A stretch of DNA of 10,304 nucleotides from JBNKHG01 sp050290225 (GCA_050290225.1 JBNKHG010000082.1:1-10304); one strand, 5' to 3'; counted from the first letter of the stretch, positions 1 through 6,932 are shown. A program made the numbers and translations. The notes: generated from the letters alone by a model not told the origin.

Positions 1-136
1 CCGAGAGAAGGAAAAGAAAGCCGTCGAGTGGCCGGATCAGTTTAATCCCTGGTCTTTGAAAGGCTTGAGCCGTGTGCGGGGAAACTCGCACGCACGGTTC
101 TTAGGAGAGTGAGCTGTGGTGACACAGCTTACTTAT
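1..136 (+). mobile_element. 3' end of a group II intron (partial, cut by window edge)
   Basis: The segment carries a canonical group II intron domain V (67-100) followed by a domain VI-like hairpin (about 104-138), which together mark the 3' end of a retroelement whose body lies to the left of the window. Bacterial group II introns are self-splicing ribozymes that usually encode a reverse transcriptase/maturase in domain IV; positions 1-66 would be the end of domain IV and the junction to domain V. The 3' boundary is placed at the AT dinucleotide 135-136 because these introns end in AY, but it could be off by a few bases. The strand is the same as that of the downstream genes. Whether the complete intron is present cannot be seen here. 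Confidence 0.85.
67..100 (+). ncRNA. Group II intron domain V (catalytic hairpin)
   Basis: This is a 34-nt hairpin of exactly the usual length. Positions 67-74 pair with 93-100, including a G69-U98 wobble. A two-nucleotide CG bulge follows at 91-92. Positions 75-80 then pair with 85-90, closed by a GAAA tetraloop at 81-84. The AGC catalytic triad is at 68-70. No position breaks the fold, so the ribozyme core appears functional as far as this domain shows. Confidence 0.93.
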
Positions 137-138
137 CC
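104..138 (+). ncRNA. Group II intron domain VI hairpin
   Basis: Positions 109-118 pair with 123-132 around a GUGA (GNRA-type) loop at 119-122; one pair is a G-U wobble. Weaker basal pairing of 104-106 with 136-138 is possible. Domain VI normally carries a bulged branch-point adenosine seven or eight bases from the intron end. A131 is the nearest candidate, but in the simplest fold it is paired, so the branch point and exact 3' splice site are not settled. Confidence 0.7.
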
Positions 139-237
139 GACCACCGGAGCCTTTTAACCCCTCCCCGTCCCTTGGGTTCTTATTTGATGAGTTCAAGAGG
201 GGCGGGAACCCGAATCTAGCTAGAACATTAATATCCG

Positions 238-1527
238 TTGAACTTCAATATTGCCGCAGAATGCTTAATGAAAACAGTCGACGCCCCATTAAATAGCGCA
301 CATTTCCTCGGCTTACCTACCACAGAGCCGAAAACTGTTGGCATGTCCAAAGATCGCCTGGACCGGATCGGCGCCGCGATGCAGCGTTTTATCAATACCG
401 ATCAGGCGCCGGGAGTTTTAACCGCAATTGCCCGTCATGGAATGGTGATACACGCGAATACTCAAGGCTATGCCAACGTAGCACAAGAAAAGCCATTACG
501 ATTTGATACGATCTTCCGTATCAAATCGATGACCAAGCCCATTACCGGGGTGGCCGTAATGATGCTGTTTGAGGAAGAGCACTTCTTCCTTGACGATCCC
601 ATTTCAGACTATTTACCGGAATTCAGCGCGATGCAGGTTTGGACGGAAGCGGGATTGGTGGATGCCGAACGACCCATCACCATTCGCCACCTGTTGACCC
701 ACACCGCTGGATTGACGTATGCGAGTATTCCCAGTCCCGTCGCTGAATGCTATCAGGAAGCCGCATTGAATGGTGTACTTAACCGACTCTCGGGTGACAC
801 ACTGGAACAACACATCAAAAAACTTGCAGGGATGCCGCTATTGGCACAGCCTGGAACCGCGTGGACCTACGGTGAAGCCATGGGCGTTCTCGGGAGGCTG
901 GTGGAAGTGGTATCCGGCTGTTCATTTCGGACATTTTTAAAGCAGCGAATTTTTGATCCGCTGGGGATGGTTGACACGGATTTTTTTGTGCCACCAGGAA
1001 AGAAAGAACGCCTGGCCACGCTTTATGATCAAACCCCGCGTTCAACAATTACTGAGGCGGATCCCGATCACTACGGCGGTGACTATTGCCAGAAGCCAAC
1101 TTTGGAATACGGCGGCGCAGGACTTGTTAGTACGGCGGCCGATTATCTGCGTTTTGCACAAATGCTGTTGAACCAAGGGGAACTCGATGGTCACCGGCTT
1201 CTCAGCCCTGTCAGCGTCAGGTTGATGATGTCGAACCTCCTCGGGCCGGAATTTAACGGAAGGCTGGGTCCTCCCCTGGAAGGCATGAAGGGAGTGGGCT
1301 TTGGTTTGACAGGGTTTGTTGTCACCGATGCTGTCGCCGCAGGGTCTTGCGGTTCGAACGGTGAGTTCTCCTGGGGTGGCTGGGCCAATACCGATTTTTG
1401 GATTGATCCGAAAGAAGATCTCATTGGTATTGTGCTTACCCAGGTCATTCCCAATATCACGCCTCTGGCCACCCGCTCCCGCATGCACAAGATGGCATAT
1501 CAAGCTATCTCCTCAACCCGTATTTAA
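238..1527 (+). CDS. Serine hydrolase, beta-lactamase class C/esterase family (copy 1)
   Basis: The product belongs to the penicillin-binding-protein-like serine hydrolases (PF00144 type), which include class C beta-lactamases, EstB-like esterases and D-amino-acid amidases. Counting from the TTG at 238, the nucleophile motif SMTK is at residues 97-100 (Ser97, Lys100). A conserved HLLTHTAG is at 151-158. The YGE at 211-213 stands where class C enzymes have YSN. A WGG near 379-381 takes the place of the KTG box, as in esterase members. At 429 residues the length is normal for the family. No convincing signal peptide is seen, so a cytoplasmic location is likely. The frame opens at TTG 238, but the ATG at 268 (residue 11, giving 419 residues) is at least as plausible; neither has a good ribosome-binding site. 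The next gene follows after 12 bases, and a paralogue lies at 7016. The substrate is unknown; an ester or lactone fits the catabolic context. Confidence 0.9.
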   Translation: MNFNIAAECLMKTVDAPLNSAHFLGLPTTEPKTVGMSKDRLDRIGAAMQRFINTDQAPGVLTAIARHGMVIHANTQGYANVAQEKPLRFDTIFRIKSMTKPITGVAVMMLFEEEHFFLDDPISDYLPEFSAMQVWTEAGLVDAERPITIRHLLTHTAGLTYASIPSPVAECYQEAALNGVLNRLSGDTLEQHIKKLAGMPLLAQPGTAWTYGEAMGVLGRLVEVVSGCSFRTFLKQRIFDPLGMVDTDFFVPPGKKERLATLYDQTPRSTITEADPDHYGGDYCQKPTLEYGGAGLVSTAADYLRFAQMLLNQGELDGHRLLSPVSVRLMMSNLLGPEFNGRLGPPLEGMKGVGFGLTGFVVTDAVAAGSCGSNGEFSWGGWANTDFWIDPKEDLIGIVLTQVIPNITPLATRSRMHKMAYQAISSTRI

Positions 1528-1539
1528 AGGTAAACAATT

Positions 1540-2451
1540 ATGAATGAGAGAAAGGTGGATAAGAATGCTTTATTTGACTTGAGTGGTAAAAAAGCATTGG
1601 TCACAGGTGGCGCCAGTGGCATTGGCCGCGCTTATGCGACAGTGTTGGCCCGGGCGGGCGCGGATGTCGCCGTCATTGATCTCGATGAAGACCGAGGCAA
1701 CAAGGTGGCGGCTTCACTGCGGAGTTTCGGCGTGGATGCCTGCTTTTTCACCTGTGATGTATCCGATCAACAACAGGTTAGCGAGATGACCTCCGCCGTG
1801 GTGGAACGCTTTGGTCGCCTCGATATCGGTGTCAATAATGTTGGTACGGCTATCATTGACGATGAACTGACCTATGCCAGGGAAGACTGGGACAAAGTCA
1901 TGAGCATCAACCTCACCGGGGTTTGGCTTTGCGCCCAGGCTCAGGCACGGCAAATGAGCCGGCAAAATCCCACCGAGGGCAAAATTATTAACACCGGGTC
2001 GATTGCTGCGACGCAGGCGATGTACCCAGGCAACAGTTCCTACGACGTTTCAAAAGCCGGTGTCGCGCACATGACTCGATCATTGGCCGCCCAATGGGGG
2101 CGCTTCAATATCAATGTGAACTGTATCAGCCCCAGTTACGTGCTGACCCCCATGTTTGCATGGAGCTTTCCATTTGAAAAACTCCCGAGAATACGAGAAA
2201 TCACCCCCATGGGGCACATCCAGCGTCCGCAAGATCTCTGTGGCCCCATTTTATTCCTGGCCTCCAGTGCTTCTGATTATGTCACAGGACAAAACCTTAT
2301 TGTGGATGGTGGTATTTCTCTCGATCACTGGTTGGAGCCCATTGAAAGAGACATACCGCCCAGGGTCAGTGAGGAGCAAGAATTGATTGAACTGAAACAA
2401 GACTACGACGCGATGGGTATTAGCTACGACGACCAGGGTGTTCGGCTATGA
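1540..2451 (+). CDS. Short-chain dehydrogenase/reductase (SDR) with C-terminal extension
   Basis: This is a classical SDR of 303 residues, an NAD(P)-dependent oxidoreductase acting on an alcohol or ketone. The Rossmann cofactor motif TGGASGIG is at residues 22-29. Asp47 at the end of the second strand favours NAD(H) over NADP(H). NNVG (99-102) replaces the common NNAG. The catalytic residues are Ser154 and YDVSK with Tyr168 and Lys172. The usual PG after the active site is SPSY (197-200), so the conserved Gly is missing. The family core ends near VDGG (256-259); about 44 further residues form an acidic, mostly hydrophilic tail, longer than in typical 250-260-residue members. The start is supported by AAAGG at 1526-1530, which overlaps the stop of the upstream hydrolase and suggests translational coupling. 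The stop overlaps the ATG of an E1-alpha fragment by four bases. The likely role is oxidation of a hydroxyl intermediate released by the hydrolase (inference). Confidence 0.93.
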   Translation: MNERKVDKNALFDLSGKKALVTGGASGIGRAYATVLARAGADVAVIDLDEDRGNKVAASLRSFGVDACFFTCDVSDQQQVSEMTSAVVERFGRLDIGVNNVGTAIIDDELTYAREDWDKVMSINLTGVWLCAQAQARQMSRQNPTEGKIINTGSIAATQAMYPGNSSYDVSKAGVAHMTRSLAAQWGRFNINVNCISPSYVLTPMFAWSFPFEKLPRIREITPMGHIQRPQDLCGPILFLASSASDYVTGQNLIVDGGISLDHWLEPIERDIPPRVSEEQELIELKQDYDAMGISYDDQGVRL

Positions 2452-2603
2452 CAATGAAGGAACTGGAAAAGCTGGAAATGTACCGGCGGATGTTGCGTAT
2501 TGGCAGTTTCGATGAAGCCGTAGCAGAGCAAGTCAAAGCCGGTAACATTCCAGGTGTCTGTCATTCCAGTGTCGGCCAGGAAGCGGCCATTGTTGCATTT
2601 TGA
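2448..2603 (+). pseudogene. Truncated N-terminus of a 2-oxoacid dehydrogenase E1-alpha subunit
   Basis: An ATG at 2448 overlaps the SDR stop codon (ATGA) and opens a 51-codon frame ending at TGA 2601. The peptide matches the N-terminus of the complete E1-alpha at 4025: by my hand alignment 28 of 39 residues from YRRMLRI to GQEAAIV are identical. The match stops abruptly after GQEAAIV, where the gene should continue for nearly 290 more residues; the thiamine-pyrophosphate motif is absent, so it cannot be an active E1. Identity to the intact copy is too low for a recent duplication, except in the last 33 bases (2561-2593 against 4138-4170), where 31 match. The fragment reads as the remains of a second E1-alpha that was once co-translated with the SDR, cut by a rearrangement that brought in the MFS gene. 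The short frame may still be translated and coupled to the transporter. Confidence 0.85.
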
Positions 2604-2616
2604 AAGGCAGAAATTC

Positions 2617-3957
2617 ATGTCGGCACTGACTCAAGGCTATAAACGCTATGTCCTGATACTGCTTACGGCGGTCTACGCCCTGAGTTTTATGGATCGCATC
2701 ATGTTGGGCATCCTGATGGAATCCATGAAAATCGAGCTGGATCTCAGCGACACTCAATTGGGCTTTATGACGGGATTTGCCTTTGCTCTTTTCTACGCCA
2801 CCCTGGGCATCCCCATCGCCCGCTGGGCCGACCGCGGCAACCGGGCTACCATCGCCTCACTGGCTATTGGCGTCTGGGGCATCATGGTGATGTTGTGCGG
2901 CTTTGCGGGCAGTTTTTTCCAACTGCTCATCGGCCGTATCGGCGCCGCCGTCGGCGAAGCCGGCATATTCCCGCCGGGCTACTCCCTGCTGGGGGACTAC
3001 TTCAAGGTATCCGAGCGCACCCGGGCGTTGTCCGTTTTTATGGCGGGTATTTCGGCGAGCATCATAATCAGTAACCTGTTTGCCGGCTGGATCAACGAGG
3101 ATTACGGCTGGCGTATGGCCTTTTGGATCGTCGGTGTTTTTGGCCTTGTTGCTGCCTTGCTGATTCGTTTAACCCTCCATGAACCACGGACCCTCGGTGG
3201 AGTTGCAAAGCGGAAGTCTTCACCGCATTTACCTTTGAGGGAAAGCGTACGAAAACTCTGGCAAATAAGAACCTATCGCTATCTGGTTCTGGCGGGCACC
3301 TTGGTCAATGTCGCCGGAATTGGCTTCGGTCAATGGGTTGGCGTTTTTTATATTCGTCAATATGAGATGTCGACCGGTGAACTGGGCCTGTGGTTGGGTT
3401 TGGCCGGCGGTACGGCAGGGCTGCTGGGGACCTTGTTGGGAGGCACCATCGCCGACCGTTTTTTTTCCGAGAACCTGCGCGGGATGATGAAGCTGTTTGC
3501 GCTGGGTGTTACCGTGACTTTCCCCTGCATTGTCTGCATGGTGCTGGTAGATAGCAAGGCAATGTCCTTGATATCGATGGTGTCCATCAACATTTTATTT
3601 TTATTTTTTTCCGGGCCGACTGTCGCGGTGATGCAACGGCTGGTGCACGACAGCATGCGGGCAACGGCGGCGGCATTTTTCTCATTGGTGCTTAACCTGA
3701 TCGCCTTGGGGCTTGGTCCGCAGTTGGTCGGTATTTTTAGTGATCTCCTAACCCCAACGTTGGGGGCCAAAGGATTACCTTTCGCCATGATCATGGTTGC
3801 TACAGCGGTGTTTGGTGCGGCCTACTGTTTTTGGTGTGCGGGGCAGAGTGTCGATGCGGATGTGGCGGCAAAAGAGAAAAAGGAAACTTTCATTCTGGAA
3901 GGGGACGACAACATCGAGATTAAGAAGGTGGATGCGTTGGCGGAACAGGCCACCTGA
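2617..3957 (+). CDS. MFS transporter, spinster-like
   Basis: This is a 446-residue major facilitator superfamily permease in the inner membrane, with about twelve hydrophobic segments: the first near residues 10-32, six before the hydrophilic central loop (about 188-215), and the rest after it. The loop-2/3 motif A is present as GIPIARWADRGNR (64-76). IGRIGAAVGEAG (105-116) and the FMDR of helix 1 (24-27) resemble spinster-type MFS proteins common beside aromatic, terpenoid or steroid catabolic genes in Proteobacteria. The C-terminal 40 residues are charged and cytoplasmic. I chose ATG 2617 because AAAGG lies about 9 bases upstream and the protein then begins just before helix 1. A longer frame from GTG 2554 only reads through the E1-alpha remnant in another frame. 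It probably imports the substrate of the cluster or exports a product; direction and substrate cannot be read from the sequence. Confidence 0.9.
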   Translation: MSALTQGYKRYVLILLTAVYALSFMDRIMLGILMESMKIELDLSDTQLGFMTGFAFALFYATLGIPIARWADRGNRATIASLAIGVWGIMVMLCGFAGSFFQLLIGRIGAAVGEAGIFPPGYSLLGDYFKVSERTRALSVFMAGISASIIISNLFAGWINEDYGWRMAFWIVGVFGLVAALLIRLTLHEPRTLGGVAKRKSSPHLPLRESVRKLWQIRTYRYLVLAGTLVNVAGIGFGQWVGVFYIRQYEMSTGELGLWLGLAGGTAGLLGTLLGGTIADRFFSENLRGMMKLFALGVTVTFPCIVCMVLVDSKAMSLISMVSINILFLFFSGPTVAVMQRLVHDSMRATAAAFFSLVLNLIALGLGPQLVGIFSDLLTPTLGAKGLPFAMIMVATAVFGAAYCFWCAGQSVDADVAAKEKKETFILEGDDNIEIKKVDALAEQAT

Positions 3958-4010
3958 CTGAGCATCCGTTAATACCGCTACAGATCTTTACCATTATTGG
4001 AAACCGTTAT

Positions 4011-4018
4011 TGGAGGAA
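4011..4018 (+). promoter_or_regulatory. Ribosome-binding site deciding the E1-alpha start
   Basis: TGGAGGAA contains a strong GGAGG core (4012-4016) eight bases before ATG 4025. A TTG at 4010 in the same frame overlaps this site and cannot be the start used from it, so the protein begins MHLSQKQQ. Confidence 0.8.
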
Positions 4019-4024
4019 ACCGAT

Positions 4025-5035
4025 ATGCATTTATCACAAAAACAGCAGGCAGAAGCCTACCGGCGCATGTTACGCATTCGCTATTTTGAACAAGCGGCGG
4101 CAGAGCAACAGAAAGCGGGCAATATTGTTGGGGCACTTCATTCCAGTATTGGCCAGGAAGCGGCCATTGTCGGCGCCTGCATGGCACTGGGGGATAAGGA
4201 TTTCATTACCGGCACCCATCGCTCCCATGGTCACCCCATCGGTAAGGGGGCGGTGCTCAAGCCCCTGATGGCTGAACTGTTGGGCAAAGAGACGGGTATT
4301 TGCAAAGGCCGGGGTGGCTCCATGCATCTGGCCGATGCCAGCGTTGGCATTATCGGTGAATCGGCCATTGTCGGTGGCGGCATTCCCCTGGCAACCGGCG
4401 CGGGATTGAGTGCGCAGGTTCGTGGCAGCGACCAGGTCAGCCTGTGTTTTTTTGGCGATGGGGCAGTCAATGAAGGCGCATTCCATGAATCCCTGAACAT
4501 GGCATCTATCTGGAAACTGCCAGTCGTGTTCTTTTGTGAAAACAATCTGTATGCCGTTACCACTTCGCTTGCCCGATCCCATGGCCAACCTGATATCGCC
4601 AAGCGTGCAGAAGGTTTTGGCATGCCCGGTGTGAGCGTCGACGGCCAGGATGTCATGGCGGTTTATGAGGCCACCCAGATGGCGGTCGAACGTGCCCGGG
4701 AAGGTAAAGGGCCCTGCCTGGTTGAAGCCCGTACCTATCGGTTTGAGGAACACGCCGTTAGCCTGAGTATCCCCGTTGCTTATCGGGACGAGGCGCAGAT
4801 TGAAGACTATAAAGCGAATCGGGATCCGCTGGTGCTATATAAACAGGTATTACTGAGCGAAGGCATGGGTGAAGCGGCGTTACAAGCCATTGAATCGGAA
4901 GTGTCCGAAGAAGTCTCCGAGGCCGTCGCCTTTGCGCTGGATAGCCCGCTGCCCGATCCGGCGCGGGTTTATGATTTCATGTTTAGCAACCCCATTCATT
5001 ACCCACAGCAGACCCGAGGAATCGTCCATGACTGA
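4025..5035 (+). CDS. Thiamine-pyrophosphate-dependent 2-oxoacid/acetoin dehydrogenase E1, alpha subunit
   Basis: E1-alpha (336 residues) pairs with E1-beta to form the heterotetramer that decarboxylates a 2-oxoacid, or cleaves acetoin, and passes the acyl group to the lipoyl carrier. The cofactor motif starts with GDGAVNEG (144-151) and ends at ENN (172-174). HRSHGH (65-70) and GRGGSMH (95-101) are typical of the acetoin/pyruvate dehydrogenase group. The length is normal. In the conserved phosphorylation-loop region the usual GHS..DP is replaced by EEHAVSLSI (241-249): His243 is kept but the neighbouring Gly, Ser, Asp and Pro are not, which suggests an unusual substrate pocket. The start is fixed by the GGAGG at 4012-4016. 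The stop overlaps the E1-beta start by eight bases, so the two subunits are translationally coupled. The 67-base gap from the MFS gene is the widest inside the cluster. AcoA is the nearest named relative I recognise, but the substrate is not established. Confidence 0.93.
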   Translation: MHLSQKQQAEAYRRMLRIRYFEQAAAEQQKAGNIVGALHSSIGQEAAIVGACMALGDKDFITGTHRSHGHPIGKGAVLKPLMAELLGKETGICKGRGGSMHLADASVGIIGESAIVGGGIPLATGAGLSAQVRGSDQVSLCFFGDGAVNEGAFHESLNMASIWKLPVVFFCENNLYAVTTSLARSHGQPDIAKRAEGFGMPGVSVDGQDVMAVYEATQMAVERAREGKGPCLVEARTYRFEEHAVSLSIPVAYRDEAQIEDYKANRDPLVLYKQVLLSEGMGEAALQAIESEVSEEVSEAVAFALDSPLPDPARVYDFMFSNPIHYPQQTRGIVHD

Positions 5036-5999
5036 ACCCTATGCCAAAATCAGCTACTTGGATGCGATTGGCCAGGCTCAAACTGAAGAGATGATGCGAG
5101 ATGAGCGGGTGATCCTGTTTGGCCAGGAAATCAATCTCTATGCCTCTGGCGGGCAGTTTGATGATATTCATGAGGGCCGGATCAGAAGTACCCCAATCTC
5201 TGAACTGGGGGAGACTGGCGTAGCGGTCGGTGCAGCCATGACAGGATTGCGGCCGATTATTGACCTCACCATGTCCAGCTTTGTCTATTTGGCCGCAGAC
5301 CAGATAATCAACCAGGCCGCCAAACTGCGGTATATGACCGGTGGTCAGATGCAGGTGCCGCTCGTGGTTCGCGCCTGTATGTACTACAACGTGAGTGTCG
5401 CCGCACAGCACTCGGATCGGCCCTACCCGATGTTTATGAATACCCCCGGTTTGAAAATAGTTGTTCCGGCGACGCCTGCCGATGCCAAAGGCTTGCTGAA
5501 ATCGGCGATTCGGGACGATGACCCTGTCCTCGTTTTTGAAGATGTGAATCTCTGGGCAAAAAAAGAGCTGGTCTCCACGGATCCGGACTACCTGATCCCC
5601 ATCGGCAAAGCCAATGTTAAAAGGGAAGGTACGGATGTTACCGTCATTTCCATAGGGGCTTGTCTGAATCACTCTTTGACTGCAGCGAAGGATCTGGAGC
5701 AGGAAGGAGTTTCCGTGGAAGTGATCGACCTTCGCACCATTGTCCCGCTCGATAGGGAAACGATACTGAATTCCGTCGCGAAAACAGGACGGCTGGTCAT
5801 CATCGATAACGCCCATCGCACAGGCAGTGTGGCCTCTGAAATCGCTGCAGTTGTGGCAGAAGAAGCGTTCGATTGCCTTAAAAGCCCGATTCAGCGTGTA
5901 ACGACACCGGATGTACAGATTCCGTTCAGTCCGGTATTGGAGAAGCCGCTTTACCCCAATAAAGAGCGTGTTATCGACGTGGTGAAAAAAATTCTGTAA
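5028..5999 (+). CDS. Thiamine-pyrophosphate-dependent 2-oxoacid/acetoin dehydrogenase E1, beta subunit
   Basis: E1-beta (323 residues) has a transketolase pyrimidine-binding domain (about 5-180) and a transketolase C-terminal domain (about 195-320). The segment ISELGETGVAVGAAM (57-71) supplies the conserved glutamate that activates the thiamine ring (Glu59 or Glu62). DQIINQAAKLRYMTGG (91-106) and IDLRT..PLD (233-242) are family hallmarks. The canonical glycine-rich GGG...GPQHSQ is here MYYNVSVAAQHSD (118-130): QHS is kept, the glycines are lost. ATG 5028 is chosen over earlier in-frame starts inside E1-alpha because the family N-terminus begins here and CGAGGA lies eight bases upstream. The lipoyl gene follows after 12 bases. 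It functions only with the alpha subunit encoded just before it. Confidence 0.94.
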   Translation: MTEPYAKISYLDAIGQAQTEEMMRDERVILFGQEINLYASGGQFDDIHEGRIRSTPISELGETGVAVGAAMTGLRPIIDLTMSSFVYLAADQIINQAAKLRYMTGGQMQVPLVVRACMYYNVSVAAQHSDRPYPMFMNTPGLKIVVPATPADAKGLLKSAIRDDDPVLVFEDVNLWAKKELVSTDPDYLIPIGKANVKREGTDVTVISIGACLNHSLTAAKDLEQEGVSVEVIDLRTIVPLDRETILNSVAKTGRLVIIDNAHRTGSVASEIAAVVAEEAFDCLKSPIQRVTTPDVQIPFSPVLEKPLYPNKERVIDVVKKIL

Positions 6000-6011
6000 A
6001 GGAGAACCGAG

Positions 6012-6251
6012 ATGAGTGTTGAGATAAAAATCCCGAAAACGGGAATGGGCATTTCCGAAGGCACCATCGCCAAGTGGCACAAAGCCGAAGGTGAGCCGGT
6101 GACCGAAGGCGAGATCATTGTCGAGATCGAAACCGCCAAGGCGCTGGAGGAGGTGGAATCGCCGGTCAGCGGCACACTGCAAAAAATACTGCTGGCCGAG
6201 GAAGATGATGCAGAAGTCGGCACGGTTATCGCGATCATAGAGGGAAATTGA
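6012..6251 (+). CDS. Free-standing lipoyl-domain protein (E2 carrier part)
   Basis: At 79 residues this is a single biotinyl/lipoyl domain with no linker or other domain. The lipoylation site lies in the hairpin EIETAKALEEVESPVSG (38-54), with Lys43 in TAKA where E2 proteins usually have TDKA. The GMGISEGTIAKWHKAEGE start (11-28) is typical of E2 lipoyl domains. It should carry the acyl group from E1 to the E2 core and be re-oxidised by an E3. The start has AAAGGAG at 5998-6004, overlapping the E1-beta stop. The E2 core begins three bases after this stop and in the same reading frame, so GGA AAT TGA TTC ATG would join the two if TGA were read through. Either E2 is naturally split here, or a single nonsense change separated a fused gene. 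Confidence 0.92.
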   Translation: MSVEIKIPKTGMGISEGTIAKWHKAEGEPVTEGEIIVEIETAKALEEVESPVSGTLQKILLAEEDDAEVGTVIAIIEGN

Positions 6252-6254
6252 TTC

Positions 6255-6932
6255 ATGTACGACGTTATTCCTCTCACGCCTCTGCGCAAGGTGATTGCGG
6301 CGCGCATGCTTGAAGCCAAACAGACGATTCCCCACTTTCGCGTCAGTGTCGATATTGAAGTGGATAAATTGGTGGAATCAAGGCAAGAATACAATGCGGC
6401 ACATCCGCAACAGAAAATCTCAGTGAATGATCTGATCATCAAAGCCTGTGCTGCCAGCCTGATGGAATATCCTGCGGTCAATGTTCAGTGCGTGGAAAAC
6501 GATATTCACCAATACCGGCAGGCGGATATCTCGGTGGTAATGGCCGTGGACGGAGGCTTGTCCACGCCGGTCATTCGCCAAGCCGATCAAAAAAGCGTTC
6601 AGGAAATTGCGGTGCAAGTCAGGGATTTTGCGGAACGTGCAAAAGCCGGTCGCCTCAAAATGGATGAAATCCTGGGCGGCTCGTTCAGCATTTCCAATCT
6701 TGGTATGTACAACATCAATCAGTTCGATGCGATTATCAACCCGCCACAGGCCGCGATTCTGGCAATTGGAAGCGCTAAGGTCACGCCGGTTGTGAAGACC
6801 AATGAGATCCGCATCGCTACCGTTTTGCGAGCGACCCTCTCATTGGATCACCGCGTGATTGACGGCGTTACCGGCGCCAAGTTCCTGGCTACTCTTAAGG
6901 AGAAATTGCAACAACCAGAGAAACTTCTTTGA
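6255..6932 (+). CDS. 2-oxoacid dehydrogenase E2 acyltransferase, catalytic core only
   Basis: The 225 residues correspond to the E2 catalytic domain alone. The protein begins at the usual domain boundary (PLTPLRKVIAARM, 6-18) and contains the active-site motif DHRVIDG with His199 and Asp203. SFSISNLGMY (143-152) is the conserved core strand. It transfers the acyl group from lipoyl-lysine to coenzyme A and normally forms the cubic or dodecahedral core of the complex. No lipoyl domain and no peripheral-subunit-binding domain are fused to it, so how E1 and E3 dock is unclear. GAGGG at 6240-6244, about ten bases before ATG 6255, could serve as its own ribosome-binding site. No E3 gene follows; the complex must borrow a dihydrolipoamide dehydrogenase from elsewhere in the genome. 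Thioester product length and identity cannot be deduced. Confidence 0.93.
   Translation: MYDVIPLTPLRKVIAARMLEAKQTIPHFRVSVDIEVDKLVESRQEYNAAHPQQKISVNDLIIKACAASLMEYPAVNVQCVENDIHQYRQADISVVMAVDGGLSTPVIRQADQKSVQEIAVQVRDFAERAKAGRLKMDEILGGSFSISNLGMYNINQFDAIINPPQAAILAIGSAKVTPVVKTNEIRIATVLRATLSLDHRVIDGVTGAKFLATLKEKLQQPEKLL

Noticed and set aside
2..112. Open frame running from the window edge through domain V, possible maturase C-terminus
   Set aside because: Intron-encoded proteins normally end before domain V, and the part over 67-100 is explained by the ribozyme fold. The first 20 codons might be a real tail, but nothing in them is diagnostic.
158..211. Complementary G/C runs after the intron (158-163 with 197-202, and 174-179 with 206-211)
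   Set aside because: The two pairings interleave and cannot form one simple hairpin; neither is followed by a T-run, so no terminator is called.
2554..2616. N-terminal extension of the MFS gene from GTG 2554
   Set aside because: The extra 21 residues come from the E1-alpha remnant read in another frame, and ATG 2617 has a ribosome-binding site directly before the first membrane helix.
3993..4014. TTATTGGA repeated twice before E1-alpha, possible operator
   Set aside because: It is only two short direct copies, one of them overlapping the ribosome-binding site; too little to support a regulator site.
4869..5027. N-terminal extension of E1-beta
   Set aside because: These 53 codons overlap the E1-alpha coding sequence in another frame, are very basic and have no counterpart in the family; ATG 5028 has a good ribosome-binding site.
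4983..6335. 450-residue open frame on the - strand
   Set aside because: It lies antisense to E1-beta and the lipoyl gene, both supported by clear motifs. Its composition (many His, Arg, Asn, Phe) is typical of a shadow frame and it shows no known domain.
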